Of a stretch of 64,000 bases of DNA, positions 27,220 to 35,564 are shown piece by piece. Every line of letters starts with the position of its first letter. Positions within the stretch are counted from its first letter, which is position 1. The notes beneath the pieces are model-generated. The model searched no databases and had not been told where the DNA came from. It saw nothing but the letters and a program-made list of their open reading frames with translations. The stretch comes from Amycolatopsis jejuensis (GTDB taxonomy: Bacteria > Actinomycetota > Actinomycetes > Mycobacteriales > Pseudonocardiaceae), in NCBI RefSeq assembly GCF_000717335.1, contig NZ_JNYZ01000002.1, positions 1-64,000 on the forward strand. Reading direction: 5' to 3'. Both the position numbers and the translations under genes were made by a program.

Positions 27220-28296
27220 ATGCTTCGAGTAGGGGCCGCCACACAGGGCTACATCCGCAACGACAGCACCGTGTACGACCGGGTCAGGGAGGTCGTGCGG
27301 GAAGGGCAGGCGGCCGACGAGGCCGGCCTCGACCTTTTCGGGATGTCGGAACAGCATTTCAAGTTCCCGACCAACGCGACCGGCGCCATGGAGGTCTTCT
27401 TCAGCGCGCTCGCCGCGACGACGTCCCGGATCCGGCTGCAGCCCGGCGCCGTCATCCCGCCGCTGCATCACCCGCTCAACCTTGCCGAGCGGTGGGGCAC
27501 GATCGACATCCTTTCGGGCGGGCGGCTGGACTTCGCGGTCGGCCGGGGCAACACTCCGCTGACCGCGCAGGCTTTCCAGGTACCGCTTGCCGAAACGAAC
27601 GACCGTACGCGCGAATCGCTCGAAATCATCGTGAAAGCGTGGACCAGTGAGCATTTCGAGCACCACGGGAAGTTCTATTCCTTCCCCTCCGTACGCGTGA
27701 ATCCGCCGTCGTGCCAGCGCCCGCATCCGCCGCTGGCGCTCGCCGCGACCAGCGTCGGAGCTGCCCGGCTCGCCGGGAGCATGCGGGTCGGCCTGATGAT
27801 CACCACGAACGGGTTCTCGTGGGAGAACGTCCAGGACCGGATCGACGCCTACCGCGCGGCCTGGGAAACCGGCGAGACCATCGCCGGTGCCGCGCCCAAC
27901 CGGACGATCTGCGCGCACGTGCCGGGACATCTCGCCGCGTCCTTCGAAGTGGCGCGCCGGCAGGTTGAATTCGGGGTCGTCGAATACGCGAATCGCGCGA
28001 TCAAACAGCGGCACGAGGTCCACCTGAAAACCTACGGCTCGACGGACGGGATCGAATCGTCGGCGCAATTCGTCGACAACTTCGATTCCATCGCCCTCGG
28101 GGCGCCGGCGGCGTTCGGCAGCCCGGACGACGTGCTCGAGAACCTGGTCCGCCTGCATCGGATGGGGGCCGGTGAACTGGTCGTCCACCACGATTACGGG
28201 CGGCACGAGGAACTGCTCGAATCGATCCGGTTGCTCGGCACCGAGGTGAAACCGGCGCTGCTCGCGGAGGTGGCCGGAGTTGCGGCCGGCCGGTAG
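27220..28296 (+). CDS. LLM-class flavin-dependent oxidoreductase
   Basis: A 358-residue bacterial-luciferase-fold monooxygenase-like protein: EQHF near residue 44, LAERWGTIDILSGGRLDFAVGRG at about 90-112 and FGSPDDVLENLVRL near the C terminus. Such enzymes use FMN or F420. ATG 27220 follows GAGAGGG. Its stop overlaps the start of the amidase by 17 bases, so the two are co-translated and could oxidise then hydrolyse the same compound. The substrate cannot be deduced. Confidence 0.82.
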   Translation: MLRVGAATQGYIRNDSTVYDRVREVVREGQAADEAGLDLFGMSEQHFKFPTNATGAMEVFFSALAATTSRIRLQPGAVIPPLHHPLNLAERWGTIDILSGGRLDFAVGRGNTPLTAQAFQVPLAETNDRTRESLEIIVKAWTSEHFEHHGKFYSFPSVRVNPPSCQRPHPPLALAATSVGAARLAGSMRVGLMITTNGFSWENVQDRIDAYRAAWETGETIAGAAPNRTICAHVPGHLAASFEVARRQVEFGVVEYANRAIKQRHEVHLKTYGSTDGIESSAQFVDNFDSIALGAPAAFGSPDDVLENLVRLHRMGAGELVVHHDYGRHEELLESIRLLGTEVKPALLAEVAGVAAGR

Positions 28297-29656
28297 CGCC
28301 CCGCTGGACCTCAGCGCCCGGGAGCTGATCGGCGCCGTCCGGTCCCGAACGGTGTCCCGCGCGGAAATCGTCGACGACCTGGACCGGCGCATCGCCGGTG
28401 ACCCGCTGCACGTGTTCCGCAGCTGCGACCTGAACCAGCCGGGACAGCCGGGCCCGCTCAGCGGATTGCCCGTCGCCGTAAAGGATCTGGAACCCACCGA
28501 GCACCTGCCGACCACGTACGGCTCACCCGTGCCGAACGACGGACCTCGCCGTGACGGCTCGCTCGCCCAGCGTCTCAAACAGGCCGGTGCGCTCGTCTAC
28601 GCCAAGACCAATACGCCTGCCTTCGGCCACAAGGACACCACGGACAACCTGCTCGGACCGCCCACCCTGAACCCGTGGGACCGCACGCGGACACCCGGCG
28701 GTTCGAGCGGTGGCGCGGCGGCTCTCGTCGCGGCGGGGATCGCCCCGGTCGCGCACGCGACGGACGCGGCCGGATCGGCCCGTATTCCCGCGGCGCTGTG
28801 CGGGGTGGTCGGTTTCAAGCCCACATTCGGCGTCGTACCGCGGCTTCCGACCGGCGATTACTGGACCGCCAAGGCACACCACGGTTTCGTCGGCCGGCGG
28901 GTCGACGACGTGCGGGTGGTCTTCGAGGCGGTGCTCGGCGGCGATCCTGGTGACCCGCTCAGCCGGGCGCTCGTGCCGCCCGAGCGGTCCGGCACCGGGC
29001 CGGTCGCGTACACCGAAAGCCTGTTCGGAGCGCCGGTGGACAGCGCAGTGAAGGCGACGATCGACACGGCGCTGGACCTGCTGGAAGCGGCCGGGATGCG
29101 GATCGTCCGGCTCGACCACCAGCCGTGGCCCGACCCCGTCGACAGCAACCGCCTGGTCACCGCGGCGGGTTTCCACCGCCGTTTCAGCGAGCTCAGCCGG
29201 AAGCGCCCGGACCTGTTCGACGACACGCTGCAAGCCATCATCGACGCGGGCAGCGCCGTGACCGCGGCCGATCTGTTCGAGGCCACGGAAATGCGAGCGG
29301 ACCTGTACGACCGGACCGCCCGGTTGTTCGAGCAGTACGACCACGTCCTCACCCCGGCGATGCCGGTGGTCGCCTGGCCCGTCACCGACGGCAAACCCAC
29401 CGTGAACGGGCAGCCTTGCCGAACCCGGCCGGGTGGCCGCTGGCCGGACCTGCTGCTGGCCAACCTGACCGGCTGGCCCGCGGCGTCGGTGCCGTGCGGG
29501 TTGTCCGGCGGGCTCCCGGCCGGAGTGCAGATCCTGTCACCGCAGCTTCGCGACCGGAAATGCCTGGAGTTCGCGGAGATCGTCGAGGCCGCGGTGGCGT
29601 TCGGCGGACCGTTGGAGATGCAGCAACGAACCCGGGATTTCGCCGGACCGTCGTGA
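28280..29656 (+). CDS. Amidase signature family amidohydrolase
   Basis: A 458-residue amidase with the full triad: Lys68 (AVKDLE), cis-Ser142 (GGSSGGA) and Ser166 (TDAAGSARIP). The TTG start at 28280 is chosen because GGAGG stands nine bases before it and the frame lies within the end of the LLM gene. It is a distant homologue of the amidase at 2159, not a recent copy. Its partner LLM enzyme suggests hydrolysis of an amide in an oxidised intermediate. Confidence 0.82.
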   Translation: MRPAGSAPLDLSARELIGAVRSRTVSRAEIVDDLDRRIAGDPLHVFRSCDLNQPGQPGPLSGLPVAVKDLEPTEHLPTTYGSPVPNDGPRRDGSLAQRLKQAGALVYAKTNTPAFGHKDTTDNLLGPPTLNPWDRTRTPGGSSGGAAALVAAGIAPVAHATDAAGSARIPAALCGVVGFKPTFGVVPRLPTGDYWTAKAHHGFVGRRVDDVRVVFEAVLGGDPGDPLSRALVPPERSGTGPVAYTESLFGAPVDSAVKATIDTALDLLEAAGMRIVRLDHQPWPDPVDSNRLVTAAGFHRRFSELSRKRPDLFDDTLQAIIDAGSAVTAADLFEATEMRADLYDRTARLFEQYDHVLTPAMPVVAWPVTDGKPTVNGQPCRTRPGGRWPDLLLANLTGWPAASVPCGLSGGLPAGVQILSPQLRDRKCLEFAEIVEAAVAFGGPLEMQQRTRDFAGPS

Positions 29657-29718
29657 GACGATCCGGCTCCACGACGCAGGCAGCGCACCAAAAACGCACG
29701 GATATCTGTGGAGGTCGG

Positions 29719-31149
29719 ATGGCCCACGTGGAAACGCGCGACCAGGACGCCGAGGTGCGCGCCATTCCCCCGGCGCATTCCGCCGGTACGTCGATCGAAT
29801 TGCGCGGTGTCGGGAAAACGTACGGGACGGGGGATACGCAAGTCCAGGCACTCACGGCTACCGACCTGGAGATCGGCAGCGGGGAATTCGTCACCTTTCT
29901 CGGCCCTTCCGGGTGCGGAAAGACCACCTTGCTCCGGATCATCGCGGGTCTGCTGCCGCCGTCCACCGGTACGGTGACCATCGGCGGGAAATCGGTCTGG
30001 GACGGCGCAGCGCAGCGGTCCGGTGAAGTGCCGTCGGCCGCGAATATCGGGATGGTCTTCCAGGAAGCCAATCTTTTTCCGTGGCGTTCGGTACTCCGCA
30101 ACATCACTCTGCCCTTGACCATGCAGCGGGTGCCGAAAGCGGCTGCGGTCAAACGGGCGCGCGAACTGTGTGCCATGGTCGGGCTCGAAGCTTTCGAGAA
30201 TGCACTGCCGCGGCAGCTTTCCGGCGGTATGCGCCAGCGCGTGGCCATTGCCCGCGCATTGAGCACCGAGCCGGACATCCTGTTGATGGACGAACCGTTC
30301 GGCGCACTCGACGCATTCACCCGCGACAAGATGAATCTGCAACTGCAGGATCTCTGGATGCGGCAGGCCCGCACGGTGATCCTGGTGACGCATTCGATTT
30401 CCGAGGCGGTGGACGCATCGACGCTGCGGCGCGGCCTGACGATCCTGGCCCTGCTGGAAGGCGGCCAGCGGCTCGGCACGAACGAGCTGGCCCGGCTCAT
30501 GGACGAGGACAAGAGCCAGGTGTCGCGGACCCTGCGCGTGCTGGCCGAAATGGGCCTGGTCGAGCGGGACGCCGAAACGCGCAAGTACAACCTCGGCTGG
30601 GAGATGTACCGGATCGGCATGCGTGCGGTGGACCAGGCGCTGCTGCGGGCCGGTGCGCCGGTCCTGCACGCGCTGGTGCGGCAGGTGAAGGAACGGGCTT
30701 TCCTGGTGGTCCGGCACGGGGTCCGCGTGGTCACCGTGTGGGCCGAGGATTCGCCGGAAACCATGCGCCGGTTCAACAACATCGGCTTGGTCTACCCGAT
30801 CCACCGCACCGCGACCGGCCGCGCGCTGCTGTTCGGCACGGTGAACGAAGAAGTCGACGAAATCATTGCGCAGGCCCAGCGTGGCGGCGGCTCGACGGAT
30901 CTCGCACGGTTCCACCGGCGGCTGGCGGCCGACCGGGCCCGCGGCTATGCGATTTCGGAAGTCGAGCTGGGCGGCGGCGTGGTGACGATCGCGGTGCCGG
31001 TGCGCGGGGTGACCGGGCACGTCGAGGCTGCCATCGGGCTGGCCGGACGGGCGGAAAGCGTGATCCCGCGCGTCGACGCGATCGGCAGGTCCGGAATGCA
31101 GGCGTCCTTGCGCATCACCACGCGACTCGCCGAATTGCAGCAGCCGTAA
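29719..31149 (+). CDS. Fusion of ABC-transporter ATPase and IclR-family regulator
   Basis: One uninterrupted 476-residue frame. Residues 25-230 are a NitT/TauT/SsuB-type ABC ATPase: Walker A GPSGCGKTT (62-70), Q-loop Gln115, signature LSGGMRQR (167-174), Walker B ILLMDEP (187-193) and H-loop His225. It stops short right after the H-loop, missing the usual 35-60 C-terminal residues. From about 234 the chain becomes an IclR regulator: winged helix with LARLMDEDKSQVSRTLRVLAEMGLVER, then the effector domain with PIHRTATGRALL. Codon use turns GC-richer after the joint near nt 30412. GGAGG precedes ATG 29719. No permease gene is adjacent. An in-frame deletion joining two genes is the likely origin; whether it works is unknown. 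Confidence 0.85.
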   Translation: MAHVETRDQDAEVRAIPPAHSAGTSIELRGVGKTYGTGDTQVQALTATDLEIGSGEFVTFLGPSGCGKTTLLRIIAGLLPPSTGTVTIGGKSVWDGAAQRSGEVPSAANIGMVFQEANLFPWRSVLRNITLPLTMQRVPKAAAVKRARELCAMVGLEAFENALPRQLSGGMRQRVAIARALSTEPDILLMDEPFGALDAFTRDKMNLQLQDLWMRQARTVILVTHSISEAVDASTLRRGLTILALLEGGQRLGTNELARLMDEDKSQVSRTLRVLAEMGLVERDAETRKYNLGWEMYRIGMRAVDQALLRAGAPVLHALVRQVKERAFLVVRHGVRVVTVWAEDSPETMRRFNNIGLVYPIHRTATGRALLFGTVNEEVDEIIAQAQRGGGSTDLARFHRRLAADRARGYAISEVELGGGVVTIAVPVRGVTGHVEAAIGLAGRAESVIPRVDAIGRSGMQASLRITTRLAELQQP

Positions 31150-31183
31150 CGGTTGTGAATGGCGCAACGGCCACTTCGCCCGA

Positions 31184-31208
31184 TCCGGAGATCCCCGTAA
31201 TCTCCGGA
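31184..31208. promoter_or_regulatory. Inverted repeat upstream of DHDPS-family gene
   Basis: TCCGGAGAT (31184-31192) and its exact complement ATCTCCGGA (31200-31208) flank a seven-base spacer, 31 bp before ATG 31240. The adjacent fusion protein carries an IclR-type DNA-binding domain, making it a candidate binder. Confidence 0.6.
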
Positions 31209-31239
31209 AAATACCCGAACTTTGCGAGGAGACACGCAC

Positions 31240-32148
31240 ATGTCCGCAACGGATGAGTGGGGCGGCCACGCGATCGGCACCGGATCCGGGGTCGTCGCGT
31301 TTCTTCCGACGCCGTTCCAGGGGGACCATCTCGAACTGTCCGCACTCGAACGGCAGGTCGAATACGTTGCCTCGAACCGGGTTTCGGTCGCTCTGCTCGG
31401 TGGTCTCGGGGAATTCTACGCCGTCAGCGCGAAAGAAACGCGGGAAATGGCCGAACGCGCGACGGCAACGGTGAACGGACGGGTCCCGGTATTCCTGGGC
31501 GTCGGGCATGCCACGCGGGAAGCGGTCGAGATCGCCCGCGGGGCACGGGATGCCGGAGTGGCGGGTCTGGTGATCAACCCGCCGTATTACGTGTGCCCGG
31601 ATCCGGCCAGCATGTGCGAGCACGTACTGCGGGTGACCGGGGAATCGGGCCTGCCGGTGGTGATCTACAGCAGCAGTTTCTGCCCGATGACGGACTTCCA
31701 TCTGGAACGGCTGGTGAACGTGCCGTTGTTCCGGGCGATCAAGGACGAGGTGTCGTCGCCGATCGAGTTCGAGCTGCGCGCCGAACGCTGGGGCGACCGG
31801 GTGAGCTGGTGGACGGTCGGCGAGCTCCCGGCCGCCGAGTACATCGCGTCGGGCGCCGACATCGTGACGTCGGCAGTGGCGAATTTCGCCGCGGGGGTGA
31901 GCGTCCGGGCGGTCGCGGACATGATGGCGACGCCCGGCCGGTCGATCATCGGCAGCCCGTTGCTCGACGACTGGGCGGCGCTGACCGAATCGGCCGCCGA
32001 CACCCAGCCCTCGATGCTCAAGCACCTTCTTTCGCTCGTCCGCGGTTTCCCGACGCAGGTCCGTGGCCCGTCGAACTCGGTGTCCGCCGAGGTGCGCGAG
32101 AAACTGGCGCAGTTCGTCGCGAAATACGAGGCGGAACTGTCGGAGTGA
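31240..32148 (+). CDS. Dihydrodipicolinate synthase/N-acetylneuraminate lyase family aldolase
   Basis: A 302-residue class I aldolase-type TIM barrel. Lys168 (FRAIKDE) is the Schiff-base lysine and Tyr143 (VVIYSSS) its partner; the usual GTTGE loop reads GGLGE, so it is not a true DapA. GAGGAGA stands seven bases before ATG 31240. It follows the ABC-IclR fusion gene by 90 bp, with a dyad in between. A lyase or hydratase acting on a 2-oxo acid is the safe inference. Confidence 0.82.
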   Translation: MSATDEWGGHAIGTGSGVVAFLPTPFQGDHLELSALERQVEYVASNRVSVALLGGLGEFYAVSAKETREMAERATATVNGRVPVFLGVGHATREAVEIARGARDAGVAGLVINPPYYVCPDPASMCEHVLRVTGESGLPVVIYSSSFCPMTDFHLERLVNVPLFRAIKDEVSSPIEFELRAERWGDRVSWWTVGELPAAEYIASGADIVTSAVANFAAGVSVRAVADMMATPGRSIIGSPLLDDWAALTESAADTQPSMLKHLLSLVRGFPTQVRGPSNSVSAEVREKLAQFVAKYEAELSE

Positions 32149-32152
32149 CGGG

Positions 32153-32593
32153 TCAGGCGCTTTGCGGGGCGAAGGCGGCCGGGTCGGGGGCAGGCAGCGA
32201 CCCGAGCTGGATGCGGGCGGCCAGTTCGTCCCGGACGCCCCAATGCTCGGCGAGCAGCGGACCTTCCGTGCGGTAGATGTGCGTGGTCGTCATCCGGTAC
32301 GGCTTGCCCGCGGCTCCCGGGCCGTGGATCGCGTCGACGCCGATGCCGGCGGCGGTCGCGCGGATGACGACGCGGTCTTCGGTGTCGAAGACGTCGTCGA
32401 GGGTGTAGCGGACGGCCAGCACGTGGTGCACGAAGGTGAGGATCTGGCGGTAGCCCGCCGGGCCGGGCGGCAGCGGGAAGGGGGACCCGTGGTCGACGAA
32501 ATCGCTGGTGACCAGGTCGTCGAGGACCGAGAGCTCACCGGTGTTGATGGCGTCGAAGACGGCGAGGGCGGAGGTGCGGGCGGGGTTGCTCAC
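32153..32593 (-). CDS. SnoaL/NTF2-like protein
   Basis: A 146-residue cone-shaped alpha+beta barrel of the SnoaL/ester-cyclase type: LDDLVTSDFVDHGSPFP, then a long helix, then HIYRTEGPLLAEHWGVRDELA. GTG 32593 is preferred with GGAG eight bases upstream. Stop codons of this gene and of the convergent DHDPS gene are four bases apart. It is divergent from a TetR gene, a frequent pairing. Function may be hydrolase, isomerase or binding. Confidence 0.78.
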   Translation of the reverse strand: MSNPARTSALAVFDAINTGELSVLDDLVTSDFVDHGSPFPLPPGPAGYRQILTFVHHVLAVRYTLDDVFDTEDRVVIRATAAGIGVDAIHGPGAAGKPYRMTTTHIYRTEGPLLAEHWGVRDELAARIQLGSLPAPDPAAFAPQSA

Positions 32594-32667
32594 GGCTATG
32601 CTCCATTCCGGGAGGTTCGCTGGAACTCGAATCCAGTGGAATCTGAATCTAACGGAATGAGAGGGCA

Positions 32668-33333
32668 GTGGCAAGGCACTACAGCGCCCCGCAGCGGGCC
32701 GAGCAGGCCAGGGCCACCCGCGCGCGCATCGTCGGCGCCGCGCGTGACCTGCTGCTCGGCGGGTCCGGCTATGCGGGCATGACGATCACCGGGCTCGCCG
32801 AGGCGGCCGGGGTCAGCCCGCAGACGGTGTACAACTCCGTCGGCGGCAAGGCCGAGGTCATCAAGGCGGCGTACGACACGATGCTCGCCGGTGACGAGGA
32901 CACCGTCCCGATGAGCCAGCGGCCCGAGTTCCGCCGCGTCACCGAAGCGACCGACGTGCCTTCCTATGCGGCCGCGTACGCCGCGTGGGTCCGGGTGATC
33001 TCCGACCGCGTCGGCCCGCTGCTCGGCGTTCTGCTGGCGCACGGCCCCGGCGGCGACCCGGTCCTGGAAAACTTCGTCGCGACCATCGACGGCGAACGGC
33101 GCCAGGGCAACACCAACAGCCTGCGCGGCCTGTCCGGACACGGCCATCTGCCGCCGAGGAGATTCGACGCCGCCGTCGACGCCGTGTGGACCCTCACCGC
33201 ACCCGAGGTCTACGACCGGCTGGTCCGGCGCAGCGGCTGGACCTCGGCCGCCTACGAAAGATGGCTGACCACCCAGCTGGCCGCGACGCTGTCGGCCTTC
33301 GGCTCTTCGGGTGATGCTCGCCCGGCCGGGTAA
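32668..33333 (+). CDS. TetR-family transcriptional regulator
   Basis: A 221-residue regulator with the N-terminal helix-turn-helix TITGLAEAAGVSPQTVYNSVGGKAEVIKAAYD at about residues 39-70 and a variable ligand domain. The start is GTG 32668 with GAGAGGG upstream. The 74-bp divergent space to the SnoaL-like gene holds repeated TGGAA(C/T)C(T/G)GAATC-like words that may be its operator. It probably represses the SnoaL-like gene. Confidence 0.8.
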   Translation: MARHYSAPQRAEQARATRARIVGAARDLLLGGSGYAGMTITGLAEAAGVSPQTVYNSVGGKAEVIKAAYDTMLAGDEDTVPMSQRPEFRRVTEATDVPSYAAAYAAWVRVISDRVGPLLGVLLAHGPGGDPVLENFVATIDGERRQGNTNSLRGLSGHGHLPPRRFDAAVDAVWTLTAPEVYDRLVRRSGWTSAAYERWLTTQLAATLSAFGSSGDARPAG

Positions 33334-33392
33334 ACCCCGGAAGCACCGGCCCGCGTCACCACTCCAGACGACCGGAAACCTAGGGGGAGAAC

Positions 33393-35504
33393 ATGGGAAT
33401 CCTGAGCGGACGCGAAGCACTGCCGATCATCGACCTGCCCGAAACGCAGGTGCAGCCGGAGGAAGCCGCTGCCGCCTTCGATCAGCACCAGCGGTGGAGC
33501 CGGCTGGTCGGTGGCGGCGACGGCGTGATCTACGGCGTCCAATCCGACGGATTGCTTTACTGGTACCGGCATCGCGGCTGGCCCACCGCCGCGTTCGACT
33601 GGGCGAACTCGGGGACCGGGCTGGCGATCGGGTCCGGCTGGCAGGATTTCGTCACGGTCCTCGGCGACGGGAACGGCGTCCTCTACGGCGTGCGCGGGGA
33701 CGGGACCGTGCTGTACTACCAGCGGATCGTGTCCAATATGGACACTGGCGCGGGCACCTGGGCGAACAACGCGACCGGGGTCGTCGTCGGGACCGGTTTC
33801 GACGCTTTCCCGCGGATTTTCGGCGGTCCCGGCGGCGTCATCTGGTGCGTCGACGCCGACGGAATCCTGTACCGCTCGCGCCGGATCAATGGCACGTTCG
33901 AAACCCCGCAGCCACTCGGCAGCGGATTCAACGTCGCGCGGTATCTGTTCGCCGACACCGGAAACGTGATCTACGCGGTCAGCGGCACCGGCGGGCTCAC
34001 CTGGTTCCGGTACCGCGACGGCGCCGGCTGGGCGAACAACGGCCAGCCCATCGCGATCGGCGACAACGACTGGTTCGAGCTGTTCCGCCGCGACCTGTTC
34101 GCGGGCTGCGGCACCGGCGCCGTCTACCTCATCCGGATCGACCATTCGACCGTCCCCGGCGATGACGGCGACCTCGTCGCACTGCGGCTCACGAACTCGC
34201 AGACCGTCGACACCGACGGCGGCGCCCGCTGGATCAACAATGCGACCGGCAAGGTGGTCGGGCTGGGTTTCACTGTCGAACGCAGCGCCGGGCTGCAGGG
34301 GTACCCGCAGCAGCAGAGCGTGCCCGCAGGTGGCCGGGTGTCGATCGCGCTGTCGACGGCGTTCACCTCGGTCACCGCGCAGCTCGTGCGCGTCGCACCC
34401 GGTGGCGACACTCCCGTCACCGGCTCGACCACCGTCACCGGCGGCCTCCAAATGCTGCCCGCGAACTACCGCTCCGCCGGATGCGGCTGGGCCGAGCGCT
34501 ACGCCGCGGACATCCCGGCAGACTGGCCATCCGGGGTGTACGCCGCGCGCTTCACCGGGCGATTCGCTCGAGTGCAGCACGTCCCGTTCGTGGTGCGACC
34601 GGCCGCGCCCGCGCAGAAGATCGCCGTTGTGCTGCCGACCAACACCTACCACGCCTACAACGGCTGGAGCGGCCATGACCAGTACTCCGAGGGCCAGGCC
34701 GGGGTCCGGCGCACGATTTCCTTCCTGCGCCCCAGCTACAACTGGCTGATCGCACCGAAGGGGCAGTACGACCTGGAGCTGTTCAGTGACCTGGAATTGC
34801 TGCGCTGGCTCGCCGCCGAGCAGATCGGGTTCGACTGCTACACCGACCACGACCTGCACACCGGCGGCTGGCTGTCGTCGTACAACGCCGTCGTGCTCGG
34901 CTCGCACCCGGAGTACTTCTCGATGGCCATGCGCACGAATCTGGCGAACTACCTGGCCGCCGGTGGCTGCCTGATCGGCACCGGCGGCAACCAGATCTAC
35001 GAGCGCGCGGAGTTCGACGCCGGCGGCACCACGCTGACCTTCCGCGCCGCCGACGGCAGCCGCGACCTCTTCCTCGACCACTACCAGCTGCCGGAATCGC
35101 AGCTGCTGGGGGTGAACTTCGAATACGAGGGCTGGATGACGTTCGCGCCGTACCGAGTCCTGCGCGACCACCCGTTCCTGGCCGGGACCGGCCTTTCGGC
35201 AGGCGACGAATTCGGCGCACACGGCCGCAATGGCGCGGCGAGCGCTTGGGAATTCGACACCCTTCAGGGCTTGGACGGCGAGGTGGCACCGGAAGGGGTC
35301 ATCGCGCAGGGCACGAACCCGACGTCGCGCTCCGGCGCGGCGATGGTGTGCAAGGAATTGCCCGGCGGCGCCTTCGTGTTCAGCGCGTCCTCGATGACGT
35401 TCAACGGGGCGATCCGGGTGGACCCGGTGGTGCAGCGGTTGTTGCGGAACGTGTTCGATCGCGCGCTGAGCCGCCCCGCTGGTTTGTCCTCCAATACAGT
35501 CTGA
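33393..35504 (+). CDS. Tachylectin-like propeller fused to N,N-dimethylformamidase-like domain
   Basis: A 703-residue protein without a signal peptide. Residues of about 30-290 hold five repeats of the form GVIYGVxxDGxLYWYR...WANNxTGxxVGxGF, as in a five-bladed tachylectin-2-type lectin propeller. A linker beta-domain lies at about 300-405. The rest resembles the catalytic domain of N,N-dimethylformamidase large subunit: VLPTNTYHAYNGW, DCYTDHDLHTGG, VLGSHPEYFS and GTGGNQIYER. Those enzymes use a mononuclear iron held by Tyr and Glu residues; candidate Tyr residues are present. GGGGGAGA stands before ATG 33393. A lectin-amidohydrolase acting on an amide of a glycan or amino sugar is inferred. 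Confidence 0.75.
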   Translation: MGILSGREALPIIDLPETQVQPEEAAAAFDQHQRWSRLVGGGDGVIYGVQSDGLLYWYRHRGWPTAAFDWANSGTGLAIGSGWQDFVTVLGDGNGVLYGVRGDGTVLYYQRIVSNMDTGAGTWANNATGVVVGTGFDAFPRIFGGPGGVIWCVDADGILYRSRRINGTFETPQPLGSGFNVARYLFADTGNVIYAVSGTGGLTWFRYRDGAGWANNGQPIAIGDNDWFELFRRDLFAGCGTGAVYLIRIDHSTVPGDDGDLVALRLTNSQTVDTDGGARWINNATGKVVGLGFTVERSAGLQGYPQQQSVPAGGRVSIALSTAFTSVTAQLVRVAPGGDTPVTGSTTVTGGLQMLPANYRSAGCGWAERYAADIPADWPSGVYAARFTGRFARVQHVPFVVRPAAPAQKIAVVLPTNTYHAYNGWSGHDQYSEGQAGVRRTISFLRPSYNWLIAPKGQYDLELFSDLELLRWLAAEQIGFDCYTDHDLHTGGWLSSYNAVVLGSHPEYFSMAMRTNLANYLAAGGCLIGTGGNQIYERAEFDAGGTTLTFRAADGSRDLFLDHYQLPESQLLGVNFEYEGWMTFAPYRVLRDHPFLAGTGLSAGDEFGAHGRNGAASAWEFDTLQGLDGEVAPEGVIAQGTNPTSRSGAAMVCKELPGGAFVFSASSMTFNGAIRVDPVVQRLLRNVFDRALSRPAGLSSNTV

Positions 35505-35564
35505 ACACAGCAGTCTGTGCTCCAAAACAGGAGCCCTTGTGCTTTCGCGGGCTATCATCGTGCA

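Noticed and set aside
28280..28296. Possible frameshift between the LLM and amidase genes
   Set aside because: The short overlap with a GGAGG-preceded TTG is normal translational coupling; both proteins are full length.
28858..32025. 1055-codon antisense open frame over the amidase, ABC-IclR and aldolase genes
   Set aside because: It spans several sense genes and their intergenic gaps with no family match of its own.
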